Of a DNA stretch of 14,715 bases, positions 8,404 to 14,715 are shown piece after piece. Below the pieces are notes generated by a model, which saw nothing but the letters and a program-made list of their open reading frames with translations, had not been told where the DNA came from and ran no database searches. Origin of the DNA: Sedimentisphaerales bacterium (GTDB lineage: Bacteria; Planctomycetota; Phycisphaerae; Sedimentisphaerales; SG8-4); NCBI GenBank assembly GCA_016932895.1, contig JAFGCA010000318.1, forward strand, positions 1 through 14,715, written 5' to 3'. The position numbers were made by a program, and so were the translations under genes. Numbering within the stretch: the stretch's first letter is position 1; the number at the start of each line of letters is the position of its first letter.

Positions 8404-8410
8404 AGGGGGA
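8404..8410 (+). promoter_or_regulatory. Ribosome binding site for the thioredoxin gene GTG start
   Basis: AGGGGGA lies 5 bases before the GTG at 8416, inside the 17-base gap after the upstream stop. It supports the GTG over the in-frame ATG at 8428. Confidence 0.55.
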
Positions 8411-8415
8411 TTTCC

Positions 8416-9099
8416 GTGTACGTTGAGATGCATCGCGTGAAGATTCTCCTTCTTTTCGCCGCCGCTACGCTGGCCCTCGTGGCCGCGAGCGGATGCAGGC
8501 GAGCCAACGAAGAGGGTCAGCCGGTGCGCGGAGAGGCAGAGGCCGGCCGGCCGGGAGAAACGGACTCAGCAGACGCCGCGGGAACGATCCCGCGTTTTGC
8601 CGTCAATTCGCCTTTTGTTCGCGACTACAACTTGCCCGGCGAGAAGGAAGAGAAACGCCTATGGGCCCGATCATTCTTATGGGAAAAGGCCCCTGAGTTT
8701 GTGGTCGAACAGTGGCTTACACCTGAGCCCCGGGCGGAGGGCAAATGCCTCCTGATCGAGTACTGGGCGACGTGGTGTGCCCCGTGTCGACGTTCGATTC
8801 CGGTTCTCAACGAGATTCACCGCCGATTCCGAGACCGGTTGATCGTGGTGGGAATTTCGGATGAGCCCAGGGATACGGTGCTGGCTCTGGAGGAGCCAAA
8901 GATTGAGTACCATCTGGCGATCGATACTCAGGCCCGCATGAAGAAGGCGCTCGGCGTGGTGGGGATTCCTCACGCAATCGTCGTCGAGCCGGGCGGGCAC
9001 GTGGTCTGGGAAGGCTACCCTTTGCTCGAAGGACATGAGTTGACCGTTGAGGTTATAGAGCGAATTCTCAGTGCAGGTCGGATGGATGCCGGTTCCTGA
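8416..9099 (+). CDS. TlpA/ResA-type thioredoxin-fold lipoprotein
   Basis: A 227-residue envelope thiol-disulfide oxidoreductase. Residues 9-26 are a hydrophobic signal (KILLLFAAATLALVAASG) ending in Cys27, a lipobox-like ASGC, so the protein is probably membrane-anchored by lipid. An acidic, low-complexity linker (30-56) leads to a TlpA-like domain: LIEYWATWCAPC with the active-site WCAPC at 120-124, and the cis-proline motif GIP at 183-185. GTG at 8416 is the best start. The gene begins 17 bases after the HzsA-like gene, so they are almost surely co-transcribed. Proteins of this type reduce cysteines of apocytochrome c before haem attachment or keep partner thiols reduced. The neighbours carry four CxxCH sites in total, so a role in their maturation is a reasonable inference. 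Confidence 0.85.
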   Translation: MYVEMHRVKILLLFAAATLALVAASGCRRANEEGQPVRGEAEAGRPGETDSADAAGTIPRFAVNSPFVRDYNLPGEKEEKRLWARSFLWEKAPEFVVEQWLTPEPRAEGKCLLIEYWATWCAPCRRSIPVLNEIHRRFRDRLIVVGISDEPRDTVLALEEPKIEYHLAIDTQARMKKALGVVGIPHAIVVEPGGHVVWEGYPLLEGHELTVEVIERILSAGRMDAGS

Positions 9100-9115
9100 C
9101 GCAATAACCAACTAC

Positions 9116-9121
9116 AAGGAG
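9116..9121 (+). promoter_or_regulatory. Ribosome binding site deciding a GTG start
   Basis: AAGGAG lies 6 bases before the GTG at 9128. The longer frame from 9071 would overlap the thioredoxin gene and put 19 non-signal residues before the signal peptide. Confidence 0.7.
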
Positions 9122-9127
9122 AGCTGT

Positions 9128-10987
9128 GTGAGGAGAATTCTGACTTTCGTCATGATCGTGTGCACGCTTGCTTCCCTGTCGGGGGCCCGATGGAAGCAAC
9201 GGCGTGAGGGCAAAGAACAACAGGAGTGTTTCTCGCCGCGTGTTCTCGTCGTCGATGAGCAAGCGGAGAGGCTTTACGTGGCCGCCGCCACATCCCCCCG
9301 TCTGCTGGTCGTCGATCTTACTGCCAAGAAAGTGACCGGGGAGATCGCGCTTCCGGAAGCCGCCGGTGGGCTCGCTCTGTCGGCCCGGGCGTCACAGCTC
9401 TACGTCGCTGCCGGGACAGCCGGCGGCAAGGTCTACACGGCAGACGTGACAACCGGACGAGTGGAGCCCGTTGCCAACGTTGGCCACACACCCATGTCGC
9501 CCGTGGCCAGCAAAGACGGCAAGTGGCTCTACGTCTGCAATCGATACAGCAATAGCGTCTCTGTGGTCGATCTTTCTGCGGCGCGCGTGTCAGAAACAAT
9601 CGAGGTCATACGAGAACCGGTCGCGGCCGGTCTGACGGCCGACGGAAAGACCCTTGTCGTTGCCAACCATTTGCCGGCGGGGCCCGCGGATGTCGACGAG
9701 ATGGCCGCAGCCGTCTCAATCATCGAGACGACAACGAACCGAGTGAACGCCACGGTTCCGCTTCCTAATGGATCAACGGGGTTGCAGGGGCTTTGCCTCT
9801 CCCATGATGGGCGCTACGTTTATGTGACGCACATCCTCGCACGTCACCATCTCCCCACGACCCAGATCGAACGGGGCTGGATCAACACCAATGCCCTCAG
9901 CATCATCGACGTCGAAGGAAAGCAGTGGCTCAACACCGTGCTTCTGGACGATGTGGACCGCGGCGCCGCGAATCCGTGGGGTGTCGCGTGCACGGATGAC
10001 GGCAAGTACCTGATCGTCACATTGTCGGGCACTCACGAGTTGTGTGTGATCGACCGGCGAGAGATGCACGCCAGACTGGCAAGCATCGCTGAGGGCAAGA
10101 AGGTCTCTTCTGTGGCGTTGACCGCCGACGAGGTGCGCGATGACTTGTCTTTCCTCGTTGGGGCAAAGCACCGGGTGAAGCTCGAGGGCAACGGCCCTCG
10201 TGGTCTGGCCGTGGTTGGCACACGGGTGTTCGCTGCCGAGTACTTCACCGACAGCCTGGCCGTCCTGGATATCGCGGGTGGAGAATTTACCAGGGCGAAA
10301 TCCGTGTCATTGCAAAGCCCATTGCGTCTGACTAATGCGCGGCGGGGCGAGATGCTCTTCCACGATGCGGCGCTCTGCTTTCAACAGTGGCAGAGTTGTG
10401 CCAGTTGCCATCCGGGTTCCGGGCGAGCCGATGCCTTGAACTGGGACCTCTTGAATGATGGAATTGGCAATCCGAAGAATACCAAGAGTCTGCTGCTGGC
10501 CCACGCGACGCCTCCGGCGATGAGCCTGGGCGTCCGCGCCGATGCACGGGCCGCCGTACGCGCCGGGATCAGATATATTCAGTTCGCCGTGAGACCGGAG
10601 GAAGATGCCGTCGCTATCGACGCGTACTTGCAGTCGCTCGAGCCGCTGGCCAGCCCGCATTTGGTCGACGGCCAGTTGAGTCCTTCGGCGCTGCGGGGGC
10701 AGCGTGTCTTTGCGGAAGCCGGCTGTGCCCACTGCCATAGCGGTCCGTTGTACACCGACCTCAGACGGTATGACGTCAGAACGGGTACGGGCCTCGACAC
10801 GGCCCAGACCTTTGACACGCCGACACTTGTAGAGGTCTGGCGCACCGGACCGTATCTGCACGACGGACGCGCCACTACCATTGCCGATGTGTTGACGAAA
10901 TACAACCCTGACGACGAGCACGGCAGGACCTCCGGTTTGACGCCGGACCAGATTCGAGATTTGGCCGAGTTCGTTCTGACACGGTGA
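9128..10987 (+). CDS. YVTN beta-propeller fused to a di-heme cytochrome c peroxidase/MauG-type domain
   Basis: A 619-residue exported protein starting at GTG, with a signal peptide (MRRILTFVMIVCTLASLSGA). Residues about 35-385 are a seven-blade-type propeller with YVTN-like repeats (RLYVAAATSPRLLVVDL, KWLYVCNRYSNSVSVVDL, RYVYVTHILARHH, KYLIVTLSGTHELCVID). Residues about 395-619 are a di-heme peroxidase-like module: CASCH at 424-428, CAHCH at 533-537, then DTPTLVEVWRTGPYLHDGR and IADVLTKYN, the C-terminal signature of the CCP/MauG family. Such enzymes reduce hydrogen peroxide or oxidise a protein partner through high-valent iron. The fused propeller is probably a docking platform. It sits 28 bases after the thioredoxin gene and shares its operon. 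The haem domain is compact (about 225 residues), shorter than stand-alone CCPs as I recall them, so part of the N-terminal haem fold may be reduced. Confidence 0.82.
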   Translation: MRRILTFVMIVCTLASLSGARWKQRREGKEQQECFSPRVLVVDEQAERLYVAAATSPRLLVVDLTAKKVTGEIALPEAAGGLALSARASQLYVAAGTAGGKVYTADVTTGRVEPVANVGHTPMSPVASKDGKWLYVCNRYSNSVSVVDLSAARVSETIEVIREPVAAGLTADGKTLVVANHLPAGPADVDEMAAAVSIIETTTNRVNATVPLPNGSTGLQGLCLSHDGRYVYVTHILARHHLPTTQIERGWINTNALSIIDVEGKQWLNTVLLDDVDRGAANPWGVACTDDGKYLIVTLSGTHELCVIDRREMHARLASIAEGKKVSSVALTADEVRDDLSFLVGAKHRVKLEGNGPRGLAVVGTRVFAAEYFTDSLAVLDIAGGEFTRAKSVSLQSPLRLTNARRGEMLFHDAALCFQQWQSCASCHPGSGRADALNWDLLNDGIGNPKNTKSLLLAHATPPAMSLGVRADARAAVRAGIRYIQFAVRPEEDAVAIDAYLQSLEPLASPHLVDGQLSPSALRGQRVFAEAGCAHCHSGPLYTDLRRYDVRTGTGLDTAQTFDTPTLVEVWRTGPYLHDGRATTIADVLTKYNPDDEHGRTSGLTPDQIRDLAEFVLTR

Positions 10988-11081
10988 GCGGGCGACGGCC
11001 AACAATGTTTCAGTGCCAGTTGAAAGGACTGCTGCTTGTGCAAACGTGTAGAGAAGGCAATAATATCCCTGGAGGCACGGC

Positions 11082-12098
11082 ATGAAGATGATGGCGACAT
11101 TTGTCCTGTGCTCACTTCTAATCTTGGCACCCGCTTCGGCCCCGGCGCAGACGGTTACCGGGCCGACCGTCCGGTACGAAGGATGCGACCGTGTGACGGC
11201 GGCTGTCGCCATAGATGAGGACACGTTCATCGCTGCCTCCAGCGATGATAACTTGCTCAGGGTGTATGCGACGACGGGGGCCGCCGCACCTTTGACCTCA
11301 TTCGATCTGTCCGATTATCTTGACGTGGATTCCGAGCTGCCGGGGGCTATTCAGGGAGCGACGCGAGTCGGTGATCGCATCTACTGGATCACGTCCCACA
11401 GTCGGGATGAGGACGGGCGAATCAGGCCCGAGAGGTATCGCTTCTTTGCCACGACGATTGAGAAAAAGCAGGGCCAGATCGTGATTGAGCCCGTGGGCAC
11501 GCCCAGCAAGACGCTGGTTCACAGGCTGGTGGCCCGGCATACGATGCGAACGTTGCGACTGGACAAAGCGACCCGGCTGGGCGCCGAGATGACGCCCGAG
11601 CAGCGAGCAAGACTGGCGCCCTCAAGGGAAGGGCTCAACATCGAAGCCCTGTGTGCCTCTCACAACTCGGAGGTCCTCATCGCCTTTCGCAATCCCAGGC
11701 CGCTCAGGGTGATCACGGGCACACCCCACGCGTTGATCGTACCGGTAGACAATGCTGACGAAGTGATTGAGAAGGGAGAGGCCCCGATCTTCGGCGAGGG
11801 TGTGCTGTGGGACCTGGGCGGGTTGGGCATCGTCAGTTTCGAGTACTCGGCATTCCACCGGGTGTTCTTCGTTGTCGCGGCTCCTCACGACAACGAAAGC
11901 GTATTCGTGCTGTACCGGTGGTCGGGGATGAAGGCGAATCCTCCCGAAGTCGTCAAGCGTTTTAGTACCGATGACCAGGTTCCTTTCCCAAGGACGATCA
12001 TCCCGTTCGAGAACTCGAGCAAGCTGCTGTTCCTTGGCCGTAGTGTTGAAGCTCCGGGCAACACCAGATCGTTCTGTGGGTACTGGTTTCAACCGTAA
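11082..12098 (+). CDS. Secreted DUF3616-family protein
   Basis: A 338-residue protein with a Sec signal peptide (residues 1-23, LCSLLILAPASAPAQ). The mature part matches what I recall of DUF3616: RVGDRIYWITSHSRDEDG (96-112) with RPERYRFFA after it, EGLNIEALCA (183-192), and IAFRNPRPL (200-208). Members look like one-domain propellers or beta-rich proteins that may bind a ligand; no enzymatic function is established to my knowledge. The start is supported by GGAGG at 11071-11075, 6 bases upstream of ATG. The gap of 94 bases from the YVTN/di-heme gene holds no terminator, so it is probably in the same transcript. The last residues (GYWFQP) suggest the C-terminus is complete. Confidence 0.7.
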   Translation: MKMMATFVLCSLLILAPASAPAQTVTGPTVRYEGCDRVTAAVAIDEDTFIAASSDDNLLRVYATTGAAAPLTSFDLSDYLDVDSELPGAIQGATRVGDRIYWITSHSRDEDGRIRPERYRFFATTIEKKQGQIVIEPVGTPSKTLVHRLVARHTMRTLRLDKATRLGAEMTPEQRARLAPSREGLNIEALCASHNSEVLIAFRNPRPLRVITGTPHALIVPVDNADEVIEKGEAPIFGEGVLWDLGGLGIVSFEYSAFHRVFFVVAAPHDNESVFVLYRWSGMKANPPEVVKRFSTDDQVPFPRTIIPFENSSKLLFLGRSVEAPGNTRSFCGYWFQP

Positions 12099-12112
12099 CC
12101 GGGGAGGCTCTG

Positions 12113-12141
12113 TTGAATCCTCGTTCCCGTCGTTGTATGAT
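12113..12141 (+). promoter_or_regulatory. Candidate internal promoter for the enolase-type gene
   Basis: TTGAAT at 12113-12118 and TATGAT at 12136-12141 are separated by 17 bases, close to the sigma70 consensus. Initiation near 12148 would give a leader of about 54 bases. This could let the enolase-type gene be expressed apart from the upstream four genes. Confidence 0.45.
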
Positions 12142-12201
12142 CAACCCCTGGTACGCTGAAGTCGTTCTTTTCATCAGTCACCTCGTGAAGGCAGATTGCT
12201 T

Positions 12202-13494
12202 ATGCGAACCAACCGACGAAAATTCATTGCGAGTGCCTTTGCCGCTGGCGTGGCGGCCCACAGTTCACCACGGTCGTTGTTGGGCTCCCAACCCCGCAGT
12301 TCGGGCTCGGCAGGAGCCTTGAACCGCTGGTACCCCACGCTCGATAAAATACTCGAACAGCCCGTTCTCAAGAGAGAACTGTTCGCCACCCCGGTCATCA
12401 TTGAAACGCTGGAATTGCTTCGGTATAGGGGCAATTTCCTGTGCCGGGTGCGTTCCACGGACGGAGCCGAAGGCCTCTCGGTCGGTCACGGCGGACTGAA
12501 CTCACTCTACCCGATCTTTGTTCATCGGTTGCAGCCATTCTTCATCGGGAAGGATGCACGCGATCTGGATCTGCTGCTGGAGAAGGTTTACATCTACAGC
12601 CTCAATTTCCGGTTGAGTGGCATGGCGCTCGGGATTCCCCTGGCCACTATTGAGTTCGCCATTCTCGACATGCTGGGCCGTGTCGCCAACAAACCCATGG
12701 GCCAGTTGATCGGAGAGATTCACCACCCCCACGTGGGGGTGTACCAAGCTACGGAGTACCGCGAGAAGTCGGTAGAAGAATCCCTCGATCTTATCAAGAG
12801 GGATGTTGCGAGAGACAATGCCCACGCCGTCAAGATCAAGGTCGGAGGCCTGATGTTCATGACGAAGGACATCAAGGCCGTCGCCCCCGAAGGCCGGACG
12901 GAAACGATGATCCCGCTGATCCGCGAGACTTTCGGGGATGACATGGCCCTATATGCGGATGCGAATGGTTTCTATTCCGTCCAAGAGGCCATACGCGTCG
13001 GGCATCTGCTCCAGGAATACCGCTATGGCTTCTTCGAAGAACCCGTTCCTTTCGACTGGTATGAAGAGACGAAGCAGGTTGCTGACGCCCTGGCCCTTCC
13101 CGTTGCGGGCGGCGAACAGGAATACAGTTTTCACGGATTCCGCTGGTTGATCGCCAATGACGGCCTGCAAATCGTCCAGCCCGACAACTACTACTTCGGC
13201 GGCATGACTCGTTCGATGAAGGTCGCGCGCATGGCACAGGCACTCGGTAAATCCTGCACGCCGCACATGTCGGGCGGAGGACTCGGATACCTCTACATGA
13301 TGCATTTCGTGTCGGCCCTTCCCAATGCCTGTCCGCATCATGAATTCAAGGGCTTTCGAACAAACGTGCAATTCGAGTGCAAGACGTCCCCCTTGTCCGT
13401 CTTAAACGGGAAGGTTAAAGTCCCTACCGGCCCGGGATTGGGCGTGGATATCGACGCTGATTACATTAATAAGCACCAGCCTGTGAGAGCGTGA
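12202..13494 (+). CDS. Tat-exported enolase-superfamily enzyme, mandelate racemase subgroup
   Basis: A 430-residue mandelate racemase/muconate lactonizing family protein. Residues 1-25 carry a twin-arginine signal ([17 protein letters not shown]). The catalytic apparatus looks complete: KIK (K211, K213), metal ligands D253 (YADANG), E279 (FFEEP) and E305 (AGGEQ), and a His-Asp pair D328 (QPDNYYFGG) and H355 (CTPHMSGGG). The spacings 26/26/23/27 from D253 to H355 equal those I recall for mandelate racemase (D195, E221, E247, D270, H297), so acid-sugar dehydration or racemisation by proton abstraction alpha to a carboxylate is expected. About 11 extra residues lie between KxK and the first ligand. 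The substrate cannot be read from the sequence. ATG at 12202 (GAAGG 10 bases upstream) is preferred over TTG at 12196. It is the last gene before the terminator. Confidence 0.88.
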   Translation: MRTNRRKFIASAFAAGVAAHSSPRSLLGSQPRSSGSAGALNRWYPTLDKILEQPVLKRELFATPVIIETLELLRYRGNFLCRVRSTDGAEGLSVGHGGLNSLYPIFVHRLQPFFIGKDARDLDLLLEKVYIYSLNFRLSGMALGIPLATIEFAILDMLGRVANKPMGQLIGEIHHPHVGVYQATEYREKSVEESLDLIKRDVARDNAHAVKIKVGGLMFMTKDIKAVAPEGRTETMIPLIRETFGDDMALYADANGFYSVQEAIRVGHLLQEYRYGFFEEPVPFDWYEETKQVADALALPVAGGEQEYSFHGFRWLIANDGLQIVQPDNYYFGGMTRSMKVARMAQALGKSCTPHMSGGGLGYLYMMHFVSALPNACPHHEFKGFRTNVQFECKTSPLSVLNGKVKVPTGPGLGVDIDADYINKHQPVRA

Positions 13495-13547
13495 CACTGA
13501 GTGACTGGCTGGCTGGATTGGCAAGAGACACTGGGGCAAAACGAAGG

Positions 13548-13581
13548 AGATGAGTTGGCTGAGACTCCATCTGGCTTTTTT
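13548..13581 (+). terminator. Probable rho-independent terminator of the rightward operon
   Basis: AGATGAGT (13548-13555) pairs with ACTCCATCT (13564-13572) around an 8-base loop with a single bulged C, followed by GGC and six T (13576-13581). It lies 54 bases after the enolase-type stop codon and marks the end of the cluster that starts at 5006. The stem is short and moderately GC-rich, so efficiency is uncertain. Confidence 0.55.
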
Positions 13582-13851
13582 GACGATAATAGAGGCAAGG
13601 AGACGGGGGTGCGATGGTACGTAGTCTCAGACATACTGAGCCCCTAAGTAGTGAGACACCGTAAAGGGTGACGGTTAGGATAAATTGCCAGTGGCGGAAG
13701 GGGCCCGTAAGGCGACTGGAACCGGCACAAAGAACACAACTCAGTAGCCACGGCAAGGTAACCTCCCTGTCTCACTTGAGCCCACACAGATCGAACATGC
13801 TATAGAACATATAGGTCTCCCGTATTTTGGCACCAGCGTATCGAACACAGC
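13582..13851. other. Non-coding stretch, no gene seen
   Basis: I see no credible gene on either strand. Small symmetric elements occur: CTCAG-ACATA-CTGAG near 13626-13640 and a 9-bp inverted pair AGTGAGACA (13650-13658) / TGTCTCACT (13768-13776). The pentamer GAGAC or its complement is clearly over-represented here. No transposase, intron core or tRNA-like fold is recognised. Confidence 0.4.
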
Positions 13852-14673
13852 TTGGTCATTCCCGCGGGCCTTTGTCACGATACCGCGGATCTCCCGAAAT
13901 CCACTGTACAGCAAGTGGGGTCTCTGTCTCCACAGGGGTCCAATTACGCCCGGATGTACATGGTTCGTGACCGTTCAAGCAAGTCGAGACATTGTCTGCA
14001 TTTCAAAGACGGCCGGGAATATGGACCCTATACGAGGGTCGGCTTCCCAAAATTTATCACCGAGACCGACTACTACTTCACAGCCACCGTCCCGTCGCCG
14101 GAAGCCAAGACCGCCCATGGCAGCTCGCGTTCGGTGTTTGTACACAATGGCAAACAGTACGAACCGGTCCCGAAGGGTGAGGTCGTTGTCAGTCCGGATG
14201 GAAAGCGCCTGGCCTATGTTCTCCAGTTGCCGACGAAGGGCAGTTCCTTGGGGAAACTAACCACAGTGGCGGTCATCGACGGCTGGCAGAGCCAGCCCTA
14301 TAAGATGGTCGGTCTGCCGGTGTTCAGCCCGGACTCCCGGCACGTGGCATTCTATGCCCACAAGCGGGGCCGTGATCTCGTGGTCATTGACGGACGCGAG
14401 GGACCGCCGGAAGAAGAGATCCAACGCTTCAGTGGAAAGGGCAAGAAGGACAGCCGCAAGCTTCTGTTCTCACCCGATTCCCAGCATCTGTGGTATATCG
14501 CCAGACGTCAGAACAAGTATTGTCTGATTCGCAACGCCAAAGATGTGATGCGCCGGTGGACGCTGATGGGTCCTCCTTGCGTTAGCCCGACTTTCCCTAT
14601 TCGGCTCAAAAACGTTCGTAAGTCCTTGTTCTACCGTCCGGAGATGGCAAAGGTCGGCACTACATCTCTATAA
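13852..14673 (+). pseudogene. PD40-type propeller gene, probably truncated at 5' end and with a replaced 3' end
   Basis: A 273-codon open frame. Its middle part contains WD40-like PD40 blades: VVSPDGKRLAYVLQLP, GLPVFSPDSRHVAFYA followed by DLVVIDGREGP, and LLFSPDSQHLWYIARRQ. This FSPDS-(R/Q)-H pattern is common in secreted planctomycete propellers. The frame opens with TTG at 13852 without a ribosome binding site or signal peptide; an internal ATG at 13954 has no binding site either, so the native N-terminus seems lost. The last ~30 codons (from about 14583 to TAA at 14671-14673) lie in the 87-bp repeat shared with the left window edge and do not look like a propeller blade, so the C-terminus is probably also foreign. 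A genuine short gene with an unusual start cannot be excluded. Confidence 0.55.
14583..14669. repeat. Right copy of the 87-bp inverted repeat
   Basis: Reverse complement of bases 1-87 with four mismatches. It supplies the end of the propeller-like frame (PTFPIRLKNVRKSLFYRP then a short tail). Of the four differences between the copies, three would change an amino acid and one would not, so there is no sign of selection for a protein. The remaining 46 bases to the window end are unrelated to anything at the left edge that can be seen. Confidence 0.9.
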
Positions 14674-14715
14674 CTCCTTTGTCATAAATTCGCGGCGGGG
14701 GCTGGCTGGGCAGGC

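Noticed and set aside
10307..11230. Minus-strand open frame of 307 codons across the di-heme domain and the next gap
   Set aside because: It overlaps the CxxCH-bearing domain in antisense, and no family features were seen.
13504..13517. Short CTGG tandem repeat, with a similar GGCTGGCTGG near 14700
   Set aside because: Only about three units; too short to be more than chance in GC-rich DNA.
13466..13756. Minus-strand frame of 96 codons in the non-coding stretch after the enolase-type gene
   Set aside because: It runs across the terminator and into the end of the enolase-type gene, and has no ribosome binding site or recognisable domain.

Overview
The window looks like GC-rich DNA from a planctomycete-like bacterium (Planctomycetota, possibly Phycisphaerae/Sedimentisphaerales). 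The evidence is the gene content: an HzsA-like cytochrome fused to a formylglycine-generating-enzyme (FGE) type domain, a YVTN propeller fused to a di-heme peroxidase domain, a DUF3616 protein, Tat-exported sugar-type enzymes, and remnants of PD40 and LamG proteins. The assignment is an inference from families; no rRNA, tRNA or marker gene is present.

Layout. Bases 1-536 hold no intact gene: an 87-bp repeat at the very edge, then minus-strand fragments of a PD40 gene and of a LamG domain with a one-base frameshift. Bases 537-4459 are a leftward two-gene unit: a Tat-exported aldo/keto reductase followed 11 bases later by a large secreted alpha-glucuronidase-like protein. Bases 4460-5005 are a divergent intergenic region. 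It contains the last ~85 codons of a decayed enolase-superfamily (mandelate racemase-like) gene that once lay upstream of the reductase in the same orientation, plus a sigma70-like promoter and a hairpin leader for the rightward genes.

Bases 5006-13494 carry five rightward genes: the HzsA-like/FGE-like fusion (two CxxCH sites), a TlpA-type thioredoxin lipoprotein, the YVTN/di-heme protein (two CxxCH sites), a DUF3616 secreted protein and a Tat-exported enolase-superfamily enzyme with its own candidate promoter. A likely rho-independent terminator follows at 13548-13581. Bases 13582-13851 are non-coding and rich in GAGAC/GTCTC. Bases 13852-14673 are a PD40-type open frame with no convincing start, whose 3' end is formed by the second, inverted copy of the 87-bp repeat.

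How they may work together (inference): every intact product carries an export signal, so the locus appears to build an envelope-side pathway. The alpha-glucuronidase-like protein, reductase and enolase-type enzyme suggest processing of uronic or sugar acids outside the cytoplasm. The four-haem cytochrome pair with its thioredoxin suggests an associated redox or protein-modification module. The HzsA-FGE / TlpA / YVTN-MauG / DUF3616 set is the best candidate here for an undescribed system. Both edges and the middle show signs of rearrangement.
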